Source: Hippopus hippopus (taxonomy: Eukaryota > Mollusca > Bivalvia > Cardiida > Cardiidae). From it: a DNA stretch of 64,000 bases. Below are positions 11,587 to 19,364 of the stretch, piece by piece (position 1 is the stretch's first letter; every line of letters starts with the position of its first letter). The position numbers and the translations under genes were made by a program. Location of the stretch: positions 31,837,562-31,901,561 of the forward strand of contig OX328112.1 in NCBI GenBank assembly GCA_946811185.2. The letters run 5' to 3'. The notes below the pieces were generated by a model. That model saw only the letters and a list, made by a program, of their open reading frames with translations, had not been told where the DNA came from and did not search any database.

Positions 11587-11934
11587 ATTGAATGTTAATC
11601 TTATATTTTTTATTCGAAGTTCTCCCATTCCAGTTCACAATCGTGTGAGGGCAATGATCTATAAATTTACCCGCCTTATAAATCGATGGAAAGGTTTTTA
11701 TTTCTCCAGTTTCAACATCCTCTAAACTAACTTCTTGGGATTATGCATAATAGTTTTTAATCTATCAAACCTAGGGTCTTTACTTCTTTCTTTTTTAGGT
11801 GACTTAGGTGACTCCTCCTCTGGGAACAATCCATGTTCTTTCACCAACTCAACTAACCGTTTTTTATTCCAGTATGAACAGAAATTTAGATTATTTTCTT
11901 TAAGAATTTTTTTTAAATCTGTAATCTTTATCAT
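11585..11934 (-). pseudogene. SAP-like / NUMOD1-like small protein, one frameshift
   Basis: The N-terminal 43 residues form a SAP-like helix-extended-helix motif (ITDLKKILKENNL … KKRLVELVKEHG), related to the repeats at the start of the polymerase. A basic linker follows. A frameshift near 11735-11745 moves the rest into another frame. There a NUMOD1-like segment is readable (SIYKAGKFI … NWNG … KKYKI) down to a TAA at 11585. Both halves are DNA-binding-type motifs seen in small Polinton proteins, so a role in binding element DNA is likely but inferred. The start is preceded by TATATAAAAA. It lies between the capsid gene and POLB on the same strand, with short spacers. Confidence 0.7.
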
Positions 11935-11957
11935 TTTTTATATAGGAGAGAAAAATC

Positions 11958-13242
11958 TTAATACACTACAGACATTTTATTTCCATCAGACTGGAAGTTA
12001 ATTAACCTAACACTAATAATAACAGCTTTGCCTCAGTGTTTGCAGGTACATTTTCGGTAAAATTTGCTTTGATTTGGATATCAGCAACTGAGTATTTTAA
12101 TCTCTCACTCTGTTTAGAAACGTCAAACAAAAACAAAGGATAAAGGGTTTTATAATCTGAGGGGGTAATGTTAGGGTTTGACACCAGCTCATCCATGTTA
12201 TAAAACTTAGATCTAAATAGAGCAGCATCACCATACACTCTACTAAATTGATGCGCAGTGAATGAAAGATTGTAGTCAACCGCAGGGTATCGGGTGGAAT
12301 TTAGCATAACATAAATATTTTTAACGTTTGTATGTTCAAATATTGCTGGATTTTGTTGCTGGTTACCACTTTTATCAGTCTGAAAACCAACAATGATAAA
12401 ACGTGGCACTTCAGGAGATGATTTGACAGAGAGTCTCCAGCTAAATGACATTGACTGAGGTACAGCAATAGAATCACATTGTCTCATTTTATATCCAACC
12501 AGTATTTTTCTTTTTTCTCGATAATTTTATAAAGTTCCATCTTTTCCTTATCTGCGGGTAGCACGTGTAGCATAAACCATGATACTTTAAGTAATGTAAT
12601 TCTACCATCAACAGGAGCAACAGCATCTCTAAAGATTGCGTCATTATCATCATTTCTTGTTAAGGTGAGAGTTTGCTTCATTCCATACAATATTTTACTA
12701 TAATCATCGCAAAAACCAAATATATGTTTTAATGGAACTCTGAAGCTAAACGTACCTCTTGGAAGAGCATCATTAATAATATAATTTCTTCTTACAATAA
12801 ACCCAGTGTTTCCAGCAGCTGCATTAACTGTTGTATCCTTATACCACAATTGGTTTAACCCCTGTGATTTAGAAAAATCATCCGGATATTTTAACAAACC
12901 AAGCATTGTAGTAGTCTGGCCTGGATGTGTTATGGATTCAATTTCCTGACCAGAAAGTTGATACTTAATATTTTTAAAAAGATACATGAGCCCATTGTTT
13001 GTTAAAGAAATATTGGTGTTAGCATCATAAACTGCTCCATTATCACTTCTTACTAAATCACCTATAATAAGTAAATAGCTCTCACTAGGATGTGTAAAAA
13101 TGTCTTGGGTTTCAATGCTAATCCTAATATCTCCTCCTGAGTTGTTGAGATTTGCACCTGTGATCGGTTCATACTCAAAGTGTTCATACTCATCAATGCT
13201 ATCATCTTTTAAAATTGGGTCGGTAATTCTTAAAATGTCCAT
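11958..13242 (-). pseudogene. MCP: Polinton major capsid protein (double jelly-roll), two frameshifts
   Basis: The first frame (13242-12484, 252 residues) carries the N-terminal jelly-roll with family features: LNNSGGDIRI near residue 31, SYLLIIGDL, SGQEIESI and FGFCDDYSKI. The second (from about 12487 to 12025) begins MRQCDSIAVPQSMSFSWRLS and continues through RYPAVDYNLSF and FDVSKQSERL to NFTENVPANTEA. The halves overlap by four bases, so one frameshift near 12484-12487 splits what is one protein in the family. A second frameshift at about 12025-12031 moves the last ~25 residues, including FQSDGNKMSVVY, into a third stretch ending with TAA at 11958. Total length of about 427 residues fits Polinton capsid proteins, which would form the hexameric shell of an icosahedral particle. 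Known: the double jelly-roll assignment of this family. Seen: motifs and breaks. Confidence 0.9.
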
Positions 13243-13253
13243 TTTTATTATTG

Positions 13254-13284
13254 CAATTATAATTTTAAATAAAAATTATAATTG
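13254..13284. terminator. Palindromic hairpin upstream of the capsid gene
   Basis: A 13-bp perfect stem (CAATTATAATTTT and its complement) with a 5-base loop lies between the stop of the gene at 13297 and the start of MCP at 13242, both leftward. It may end the upstream transcript or form part of the MCP promoter. Confidence 0.45.
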
Positions 13285-13296
13285 TATCACTTTTAC

Positions 13297-13659
13297 TTAA
13301 ATCTCTAACCAAAGCTGGGGGAAAGACTTATTTTTATCATTAACATACACACCTTTAAGTTTAATGCTTTTTGCGGTATCTATTTTAGTTTTAGTTTTAG
13401 GATAAACTCTATTACCGTATACAAGTGTTATTTGGGGTATATTCCACTCATGTAAACGTTCATTTACCTTTTCCTCAATCTCTTTCATTTCGATTACTTC
13501 TTCAGGAGATAACTTCACAACAGCTTTTTTATAACTATATTTTGTGTTATTAATTTCGAGGATTTCACAATCTTCTAGTTTTAAAGATGCACCTAGTATA
13601 GTAATAGAACTAGTATTGTATTTTTTAAAAACTACACGATTAAATTTTAATTCTGGCAT
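13297..13659 (-). CDS. Small Polinton protein of unknown function (120 aa)
   Basis: The frame is open and undamaged, starting MPELKFNRVV just after a TATATAAAAAA stretch. The product is mixed alpha/beta and highly charged. The central part (VVKLSPEEVIEMKEIEEKVNERLHEW) is predicted helical. The C-terminal part looks like beta strands (ITLVYGNRVYPK … IKLKGVYVND). No membrane segment or metal-binding cluster is seen. It sits between the major capsid gene and the pVI-like gene in the leftward morphogenesis block, which suggests a structural or assembly role, but I do not recognise it and give no function. Confidence 0.65.
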   Translation of the reverse strand: MPELKFNRVVFKKYNTSSITILGASLKLEDCEILEINNTKYSYKKAVVKLSPEEVIEMKEIEEKVNERLHEWNIPQITLVYGNRVYPKTKTKIDTAKSIKLKGVYVNDKNKSFPQLWLEI

Positions 13660-13711
13660 TCTCTTTTTTATATAATGAATATAATTTTCTTAACTTATTT
13701 TTATTTTTTCT

Positions 13712-14110
13712 TCATACTGTCTTAATACCGGCCCCACTGTTTAATTTTGTAACTAATTCTTGAATAGCAGTGGCACTTCCATCTATTAATGTATTAATGT
13801 TTTGTGTTGTAGGGGTATCAGTGGGTTTCGGTGTTGCGTTATATTTTTGTAAAATTTTCTTTGATTTTGGTGTTAAAGCTTTTGTAACTAATTTTTTTCC
13901 CGCGTCTACAGCTGCACTTTTTCCAACCTCTAAAGTTTTCTTTCCACCTTCCTTAGCTACACTCTTTCCCACATCAAGGGCAGAGGATGCTATTTGTTTA
14001 GCTGCGCTACTTGTAAAAAGCCTCGCAAAAAAGTTAGCAATACTATCAAAAATTCCAGTACCACCGCATGAATAATTTTTTTTAAATCCGTGTTTTTTAT
14101 TGATAATCAT
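13712..14110 (-). CDS. Candidate pVI-like minor virion protein (132 aa)
   Basis: The frame is open. Near the N terminus is a glycine pair followed by an amphipathic helix (GGTGIFDSIANFFARLF, from about residue 16). Ala/Lys-rich repeats (DVGKSVAKEGGKK, EVGKSAAVDAGKK) and a Thr/Pro hinge follow. The arrangement resembles the membrane-lytic protein VI of adenoviruses, and small proteins of this kind are common in Polintons between capsid genes. Role in membrane disruption or capsid cementing is inferred from composition and position only. The start follows TATAAAAA. The reverse-strand open frame over it is a shadow of its biased codons. Confidence 0.55.
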   Translation of the reverse strand: MIINKKHGFKKNYSCGGTGIFDSIANFFARLFTSSAAKQIASSALDVGKSVAKEGGKKTLEVGKSAAVDAGKKLVTKALTPKSKKILQKYNATPKPTDTPTTQNINTLIDGSATAIQELVTKLNSGAGIKTV

Positions 14111-14151
14111 TTTTTATAGTATAGCCATTAAATTTTTATAAGCCTTTGAAT

Positions 14152-14968
14152 TTAAAACACCTTGTTTTTTTTTAATTCATCACAAATACTCACTAGCTCA
14201 TTTCTTACACCTGTGTTACCTGCTTCTTTACTTGCCAATAACAGGTCTAGTCTTTTTATTAATGCGTTAGGGTCAGACGGGATAACAACGATGCCCTTTA
14301 CTTTATACTTTTCACCCCTCCAAATAGGTCCAAGTATGTTTTTCCATTTTTCCCCTCTAGAACTTTTAGGTTGTGTATTATCCGGATCGTAACCCTGATG
14401 AAGTTTGTATCATTAATTTTTTTATAATCCTCAAGATCCATATCTGTATAATTTTCTTTATTTGGTTCTTTAGCAACAATTAACTCCCATAAACCAGGCG
14501 TTCCTTTATATATTTTTTTATCAATTATAATATCATATCATCAAACATTACCGTTTTGCTGTCAATATATAATTTACTACTACTTTCATCATACCTTACT
14601 CCAAATGTTGTATCTGATATATCCTTATTACCAAGCATCATTAAATAATTCTTCGCTATTTCTCCAAGATATTTTCCTCGTTTTTTTAATGATTCTTCAA
14701 TAGCCTCTATAGATGAGTCTGTAAACGTAATAGTATGTAGTAAACTTTCTATACCCTCTTTAATAGATCTAAGTCCCTCTGTAATCTCCTTTGTTGTAGC
14801 TTTTTGTGTTTCCGTAATAGGTTTAAAAAACTTTGAAAGATCAGTTTGAAGTTGCTGTTCACCTGTTCTCTCTGCTAGTAGATTATCCCGAATATTCTTT
14901 TTTGTTTCAAGATACTCTTTTACAATCGAGTCCCTTTTTGCTGGATCAGTGATTTTTAAAAAAGACAT
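14152..14968 (-). pseudogene. Coiled-coil Polinton protein, two frameshifts
   Basis: The first frame (14968-14525) begins MSFLKITDPAKRDSIVKEYL and is rich in heptads (SLHTITF … SIEAIEESLKKRGKYLGEIA). A frameshift at about 14520-14530 leads to a second frame containing GTPGLWELIVAKEP. A second one at about 14410-14416 leads to a third frame with GYDPDNTQPKSSRGEKWKNI, then IVVIPSDPNALIKRLDLLLAS and an end at 14152. All three pieces belong to a protein I recognise as recurrent in Polintons, where the closing segment GNTGVRNELVSICDEL is well conserved. Function is not established. Helical content and place among virion genes make an internal scaffold or DNA-associated role possible. Frame changes rather than stops are the damage here. 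Confidence 0.7.
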
Positions 14969-14999
14969 TTTTTAAATTACTAAAATAATTTTTTATCTC

Positions 15000-15047
15000 A
15001 GTTTTTAACATAGTTTTTAACATAGTTTTTAACATAATTTTTAACAC
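15000..15047. repeat. Four tandem 12-bp units upstream of the coiled-coil gene
   Basis: Units of AGTTTTTAACAT at 15000, 15012 and 15024 and a variant at 15036 lie just upstream (in leftward sense) of the gene starting at 14968. They could be slippage products or promoter-proximal sites. TTTTTAAC recurs four times on one face of the sequence. Confidence 0.75.
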
Positions 15048-15089
15048 GTTTCATAACTAAAGCTGCATGAAAACTTTATCTTTGGTCTT

Positions 15090-15771
15090 TTAATATCCAA
15101 GCGGCCCACCATGATTCTTTTCAACCAACCTCCGAAAGGACTCACGCGCTTCTTGCCTCCCTCTCTCAATTAAACTTTTTTTCATTTTCATTAGATATCT
15201 TTTTCTTAGTTTTTGTTCTTATCTCATCCTTCATTTTCTTATACTTCTCTAGTTCTTCCATGATCAGTTTAAACTCTTCATCCGATATACGATTGTCAAC
15301 TAAAGCTTTCGATATATGTGAAGCAATTGTATCAAGCTTAGCATCAGCTATCATTCGAATCTTTTGATGTTTTTCTCCCTTTGTTTTTGAATTTCTTACT
15401 ACATATTTACCTACCATTGAGAGTAATCCGGTTCCTGCACTTGCAATTTCTAAACCTAATGCTACTGGTACCGCTACAACTGTACCTAATAATATGGCTC
15501 CCCCAACACCAGAAGCCATTGTTAACCCAATCAATGCTGTATCAATATTATCAACAACTCTTGCGGCTCTAAAATATTTCTTGGCTAGGGCTTCTCTTTT
15601 TTGAACTTCATTCTCAAGAAACTTTTGTACTTCAGATATCTTTTGTAAACGGTAGGAATGTCCATTATCATCTAGTGGCATCATTTCAATAGATGGGGCT
15701 GAAGGTGTATTACTTTCTTTAGGTAACGAAGGATAGACTTTATTAGGATGTTTTTGATCTATATCTGTCAT
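15090..15771 (-). pseudogene. Two-helix membrane protein with coiled coil, C-terminal frameshift
   Basis: The main frame (15771-15166, 201 residues) has an acidic Pro/Ser-rich N terminus and a coiled coil (about 40-68). Two adjoining hydrophobic stretches (about 75-120, ALIGLTMASGVGGAILLGTV and VALGLEIASAGTGLLSMVG) follow. A charged helical tail (HISKALVDNRISDEEFKLI, then KYKKMKDEIRTKTKKK) closes it. A related tail (RQEARESFRRLVEKNHGG) is readable in another frame down to a stop at 15090, so a frameshift near 15166-15175 probably cuts off the C terminus. Proteins of this plan, with a helical hairpin in the membrane, recur in Polintons beside capsid genes. A role in an internal membrane or in cell entry is conceivable but unproven. 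The main part is intact. Confidence 0.65.
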
Positions 15772-15779
15772 TTTTTTTA

Positions 15780-16178
15780 TTAAAATGATAATTTTTTATC
15801 ACAGGATTGTAAATATTTTAGATAACAAAATAACTCACCCTCAGGTATTTCAATCGTTTTTTGTGAGAAATTATAAATGTGGACTAAGATATCATTAGTC
15901 TCATTATCAAGATGCGTCCCATTAAGAATTGTTAAACTATCTTTCCATTTATTACTAACAGATATCACTACAACTCCTTGTGTAGTTATATAACCAAATC
16001 CTAACGATACTATTTTTCCATCTTTAGAAGGAATCTTAAAGTCATCTTGAGAATAAATTTTCCATTTTAAAGGATCTTGCTTGATGGGAGGATAATCAAC
16101 GTGTAAGTTAGGTTTCCAAAATATAGTTTTATGTTGATTAGTAATATTAGGTTTTATACCAAATTTGTGTATATCCAT
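15780..16178 (-). CDS. dUTPase-fold candidate (132 aa)
   Basis: The frame is open and starts MDIHKFGIKPN after AAATAAAA. Residues about 48-125 read as a series of beta strands: FKIPSKDGKIVSLGFGYI, then GVVVISVSN, then LVHIYNFSQKTIEIPEGELFCYL. The last piece resembles the closing strands of trimeric dUTPases (asparagine-rich turn, a hydrophobic strand, x-x-G-E/D, then a strand). The classical active-site glycine/aspartate motifs are not clear, so it may keep the fold but not the enzyme activity. It lies eight bases from the start of the membrane-protein gene. If active it would limit uracil in the element's DNA. The alternative is a small beta-barrel virion protein. Confidence 0.4.
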   Translation of the reverse strand: MDIHKFGIKPNITNQHKTIFWKPNLHVDYPPIKQDPLKWKIYSQDDFKIPSKDGKIVSLGFGYITTQGVVVISVSNKWKDSLTILNGTHLDNETNDILVHIYNFSQKTIEIPEGELFCYLKYLQSCDKKLSF

Positions 16179-16187
16179 TTTTATTTT

Positions 16188-16222
16188 GTTATAAATAATA
16201 TTTAAATATTATTATTTATAAC
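16188..16222. terminator. Hairpin between the dUTPase-like and core-protein genes
   Basis: An imperfect palindrome (GTTATAAATAATATTT against AAATATTATTATTTATAAC) abuts the stop codon of the leftward core-protein gene at 16224. It is likely a transcript end signal. The arms differ by a 3-base insertion. Confidence 0.45.
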
Positions 16223-16223
16223 A

Positions 16224-16823
16224 TTACAATATAGCTTCTAAAATAGGTATATTAGCAAATGGATTATTAGGCCCAAGCAAAAGCCCTTTTCCATCATACA
16301 TTTTTCCTCCTTGTTTTAAATACAAACCATCACCAACAGACCCTAATCCTTTACCTTTGTATGGCTTTAAGTATAATCCACATCCATCAGTTTCAACTTG
16401 ACAAACGCATCCTCCTTTTTTAAGATAAAGACCTGACCCCATTGCTTTTTGTACTCCTGATTGAGCTAATCCAGAAAGAGCACCAACACCTAACACTGGT
16501 AAAACGGTTTTTGCTAACATCGGTAAAGCTCTAGCAGCCAACCCAGCCAACATTCCGAGAAAACCTCCTTCTATTTTCATATTATGTTTAATTTGTTTCG
16601 CAGACATTTTAATAGTTATACCTTTACCCCCCTCATAGGCTTTAGCTATTTTTTTTTTTTTTTTTTTTTTTGCTTGTGAATTAGTAATCGCTAAAACATC
16701 ATTACCTTGTAAATCTTCATGACCTAAACGAATACTTACTGGGCAACCAGCTTTAACAGCATATTGAAGCTTTTGCTTTTGTCCTTCCGATATATTAACT
16801 TTAACAGTAGTGTAACTTGTCAT
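16224..16823 (-). CDS. Adenovirus-like core / membrane-active virion protein (199 aa)
   Basis: The frame is open after TATATATAAAAA. The N-terminal ~45 residues (VNISEGQKQKLQYAVKAG … SIRLGHEDLQGNDVLAI) are followed by a lysine run of seven encoded by a long A/T homopolymer (16652-16671). Then KMSAKQIKHNMKIEGG leads into a hydrophobic helix (LGMLAGLAARALPMLAKTVL). IEGG|F fits the adenovirus maturation-protease consensus (M/I/L)-x-G-G|x, and this element encodes such a protease (20276-20692). The C-terminal half has three GLYLK units and a GLLL variant, then NNPFANIPIL. The layout matches adenovirus pX/pVI-type proteins and a protein conserved in Polintons. It may act in DNA condensation or membrane lysis (inferred). 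The lysine run is probably slippage, as the family usually has no such tract. Confidence 0.7.
   Translation of the reverse strand: MTSYTTVKVNISEGQKQKLQYAVKAGCPVSIRLGHEDLQGNDVLAITNSQAKKKKKKKIAKAYEGGKGITIKMSAKQIKHNMKIEGGFLGMLAGLAARALPMLAKTVLPVLGVGALSGLAQSGVQKAMGSGLYLKKGGCVCQVETDGCGLYLKPYKGKGLGSVGDGLYLKQGGKMYDGKGLLLGPNNPFANIPILEAIL
16652..16671. repeat. Poly-T (poly-A coding strand) run inside the core-protein gene
   Basis: An uninterrupted run of about 20-23 T on the plus strand encodes the Lys tract. The frame is kept here, but such a run is prone to length change and to polymerase slippage. Confidence 0.8.
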
Positions 16824-16848
16824 TTTTATATATAATTCTTTTTTTATT

Positions 16849-17622
16849 TTATCTTGCTTCTCTAATATGGAATCTAATTGTTAAATTTTCACCTCTAAGA
16901 TTTAGTAATGTTCCATTTTGATCTGTAATATTTACCTCTAGGCTATGTATTTCATCTAATGTTATTGGTAAGTATACTAAATTAAGTGGTGACTCAATTA
17001 TCTTATATCCAGGTGCAACATCTGGGAAAAAAGAGTAAATAGTGTTTTTTGTTGAACCATTAACATAACTTCCTGAAATAATATCTAAATTAACAAGCAA
17101 ACTATTTATACTAAGAATGTTCACTACATTCTCTGACTCGTAAAATCCTTGTGTATATTTAGCGTGAGTAAATCCTAATACTTTGGCAATGGAGTTTGGT
17201 TAATTAAAATCTACTTGATAACCACCTCCTAGAGTAAGAACAGACTTTAGGGCATTGGTGTTTGCAGAAATGTTAATATAATACTCTTCATTAACTTCAT
17301 CGTAATGACCCTTTTTTCTCATTTCCTGGTGAATGGTATCATTAATGTCAACAAGGTCATAACTTCCTTCAGGTATTTTTATTTTAATCCATGAATCACC
17401 ATCGTCTGGAGAATAAAAAAATATGTTGTTTGTTGCATCAATGTTTGGAAAAGAGTAGTAAGTTTCAAGGTTTACTAAAGCTATCTCGTATTTTTTATCC
17501 TTTTCAAGCTGAATTGGGGGATTAAACCTTGTTCTAAAACGTGTTTTGGTGTCGCTTACTATAATTTGAAATGATGTTTTGTGTTCCGTATTTTTTACAA
17601 TTTGTTCTAAAAGATCTTCCAT
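16849..17622 (-). pseudogene. Penton-like minor capsid protein (single jelly-roll), one in-frame stop
   Basis: The frame starts MEDLLEQIVKNTEHKTSFQI. The first part reads PIQLEKDKKYEIALVNLETY … YSFPNI and GSYDLVDINDTIHQEM. A single TAA (17200-17202, codon 141) interrupts it, and the same frame goes on with PNSIAKVLGF, NILSINSLLVNLDIISGSYV, YSFFPDVAPGYKI and INLRGENL-type residues to a natural end at 16849. Total length of about 257 residues and these motifs fit the Polinton minor capsid (penton) protein, a jelly-roll that would occupy the five-fold vertices with MCP forming the faces. No frameshift is seen. It is followed by the core-protein gene and preceded by a hairpin. Confidence 0.88.
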
Positions 17623-17635
17623 TTTTAAAGTATGA

Positions 17636-17667
17636 AATATAATATTTATCTGTGTAAATATTATATT
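17636..17667. terminator. Palindromic hairpin between two leftward genes
   Basis: A 13-bp stem (AATATAATATTTA and its complement) with loop TCTGTG lies between the penton gene start (17622) and the stop of the next gene (17681). Confidence 0.45.
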
Positions 17668-17680
17668 CTAGGAAAATACC

Positions 17681-18016
17681 CTACATGTCCGATAAAAAAG
17701 TATGAATACTTTCTTCTAACATAAAAAGAAAACGCTTTCTGTCTTTTTCTGTTCTTGTAGAAATCGCTGCTATCTTATCAAACACTAGTTTTAATTTTGT
17801 AATATACTCATCCTCAACATCATCATTCTCAGTAAATCCAATCTTATAGATTAAATCTAATACTTCTTCTCTGAAACGCCCTAACGCCCCGAAAACATAT
17901 ACAAATTCATAAGAATCTATAGAACCTTTTGGGTTTTCTATTTTATATGTTTTTAATATATAATCAACTACATTCATAGTTTTATTTTGTTTTTTAAATA
18001 TTTCATAAAGAGCCAT
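17681..18016 (-). CDS. Small helical Polinton protein (111 aa), unknown
   Basis: The frame is intact, starting MALYEIFKKQNKTMNVVDY after TATAAAAA. It is predicted mostly alpha-helical, acidic and hydrophilic, with FGALGRFREEVLDLIYKIGF in the middle and KDRKRFLFMLEESIHTFL near the end. No catalytic motif, zinc cluster or membrane segment is visible. It sits between the packaging ATPase and the penton gene with spacers of about 40-60 bases, so it is probably co-regulated with virion genes. I do not recognise its function. Confidence 0.65.
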   Translation of the reverse strand: MALYEIFKKQNKTMNVVDYILKTYKIENPKGSIDSYEFVYVFGALGRFREEVLDLIYKIGFTENDDVEDEYITKLKLVFDKIAAISTRTEKDRKRFLFMLEESIHTFLSDM

Positions 18017-18055
18017 TTTTTATAATTAATATTTTTTTTAACTTATTTTTAATTT

Positions 18056-18832
18056 TTATTTAGGTATATAAAAGTTGTCAAAGCCGTTTCTATACTTTCC
18101 ATTATGTTTTTTACTGGTTAAATCAGTGATAGCAAAACCATGCGGTCTTTCCCATGTCTTTTTACAAAATTCCCTAAACTCATCCTTTGGCATATCATCA
18201 CCTACATGATCATTATAAATATGATTAATGTTTTTTAGGTCTTGTGGGAAAAGGCAAATAAAATTAGCGTTTTCTCTAATAGTTTGTCTCGGCAGTCTAA
18301 AATAATTTTGTGAAAGGTAAAAGCAGTCAACATTACTATGTCTTCCTCGAATGTAGTAACACTCACATTTGTTTTGTCTTTCTAAAAGTAAATCATCAAA
18401 AATCATTAAATTTTTATTTTCTGGGTTTAACTCTCTTGGATCGGGTACATCACTAGCATTATCAAAAAAGTTACAATTTATATCTGATTTGTTTTTAATC
18501 GTTTTAATCCATTCTTCAACCAAAGCTGTTGGTAAAATGTTTAGTTCTTGTATTTCATCTCGCATGTTAAACAACCTTAAGATACATTCTTTTGGTAGTT
18601 TTTCTTCAAAAGCCTTTTTTAGTATTCGGTATTCCGGTTGAAAAAGGCTTTTTCCAAAAACACTTAAATCATTATAGTCAAGCCATCCCGGTCTAAGTAA
18701 AAGGTTTAACAATAAAGTAGTTTTACCACATCCTGATTTCCCTACAATTATTCCTCTGATACTTTTTGGTAAAAGAGAGTGATTAAATCTCTTTGATACT
18801 ACTTCATTCCATGATAAATTTACAACATCCAT
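18056..18832 (-). CDS. ATP: Polinton packaging ATPase (FtsK/HerA, A32-like)
   Basis: The 258-residue frame is undamaged. The Walker A motif GKSGCGKTT is at 31-39, after a strand ending RGIIV. Walker B is LMIFDD at 142-147, followed by a conserved polar segment (YYIRGRHSNVDCFYLSQNYF) and R-x-x-IREN (about 185-192) typical of A32-like genome-packaging ATPases. Length matches Polinton ATPases. It would pump the linear DNA into the capsid made by the MCP and penton proteins. It is the first gene of the leftward block and is divided from the rightward block by only 32 bases with mirrored TATA-like sequences. Intactness contrasts with its broken neighbours. Confidence 0.93.
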   Translation of the reverse strand: MDVVNLSWNEVVSKRFNHSLLPKSIRGIIVGKSGCGKTTLLLNLLLRPGWLDYNDLSVFGKSLFQPEYRILKKAFEEKLPKECILRLFNMRDEIQELNILPTALVEEWIKTIKNKSDINCNFFDNASDVPDPRELNPENKNLMIFDDLLLERQNKCECYYIRGRHSNVDCFYLSQNYFRLPRQTIRENANFICLFPQDLKNINHIYNDHVGDDMPKDEFREFCKKTWERPHGFAITDLTSKKHNGKYRNGFDNFYIPK

Positions 18833-18864
18833 TTTATATAAGATTTTTTAATTTTTATATAAAA
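18833..18864. promoter_or_regulatory. Divergent mini-promoter, 32 bp
   Basis: The whole gap between the ATPase (leftward) and the zinc-ribbon gene (rightward) is A/T only except one G. Each start codon is directly preceded by TATATAAA on its own strand, so the region is a near palindrome that could start transcription both ways. Confidence 0.55.
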
Positions 18865-19364
18865 ATGTATTGTGTTAAATGTAAAAAACATACTGATACA
18901 AACAACATAGAATATGCTGTTGCTAAAAATGGAAGAAATATGAAACGAGGAAAATGTGTGGTTTGTGGAATAACTAAAACTCAGTTTGTTAAGACGACAA
19001 AGGGTGGATCATTGCTAAATAAAGCTATAAATAATTTACCTTTTGAAATGCATCTCCCAGGACACAATTTTACGGGACCCGGCACTAAATTAAAGAAAAG
19101 GCTCAATCCAGATTTAACACCAAAGAAATGGAGCAAACAACAAACCGCGTTGATAAAGCTGCTTATCATCATGATGTTTGCTATCTTCAACACAATGACA
19201 CAGCCACGAGAAACGCAGTGTGCGATAAAAATATGTTAACAGAGTTAAAAGGTATTTACAATCCTACTATTAGAGAAAAAATGGATAAGTCCATTGTTAG
19301 TAAACTCATTGGAACGAAGATGAAATTTCGAATGGGGGTTATGAAAGAAAAATTTTCAGCATGA
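18865..19364 (+). pseudogene. Zinc-ribbon plus phospholipase A2-like protein, one frameshift
   Basis: The start is chosen at 18865, right after TATATAAAA; an open frame also runs further upstream but crosses the promoter. Residues C3, C6, C31 and C34 form a zinc ribbon (CVKC … CVVC). A later segment LPGHNFTGPGT resembles the glycine-rich calcium loop of viral phospholipase A2 domains. At about 19128-19140 the frame shifts. The continuation has NRVDKAAYHHDVCY, with the His-Asp pair expected at the PLA2 active site, and NPTIREKM to a stop at 19362-19364. Such proteins recur in Polintons. A lipase role in membrane escape is known for parvovirus VP1 and is only inferred here. The stop overlaps the integrase start (ATGA). 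Confidence 0.75.

Noticed and set aside
12002..13242. Two separate capsid genes (252 and 161 residues)
   Set aside because: The two frames together match one double jelly-roll protein and meet in a 4-base overlap; a frameshift in one gene is the simpler reading.
13770..14075. Plus-strand open frame opposite the pVI-like gene
   Set aside because: A shadow frame caused by the Ala/Lys-rich codons of the real gene on the other strand.
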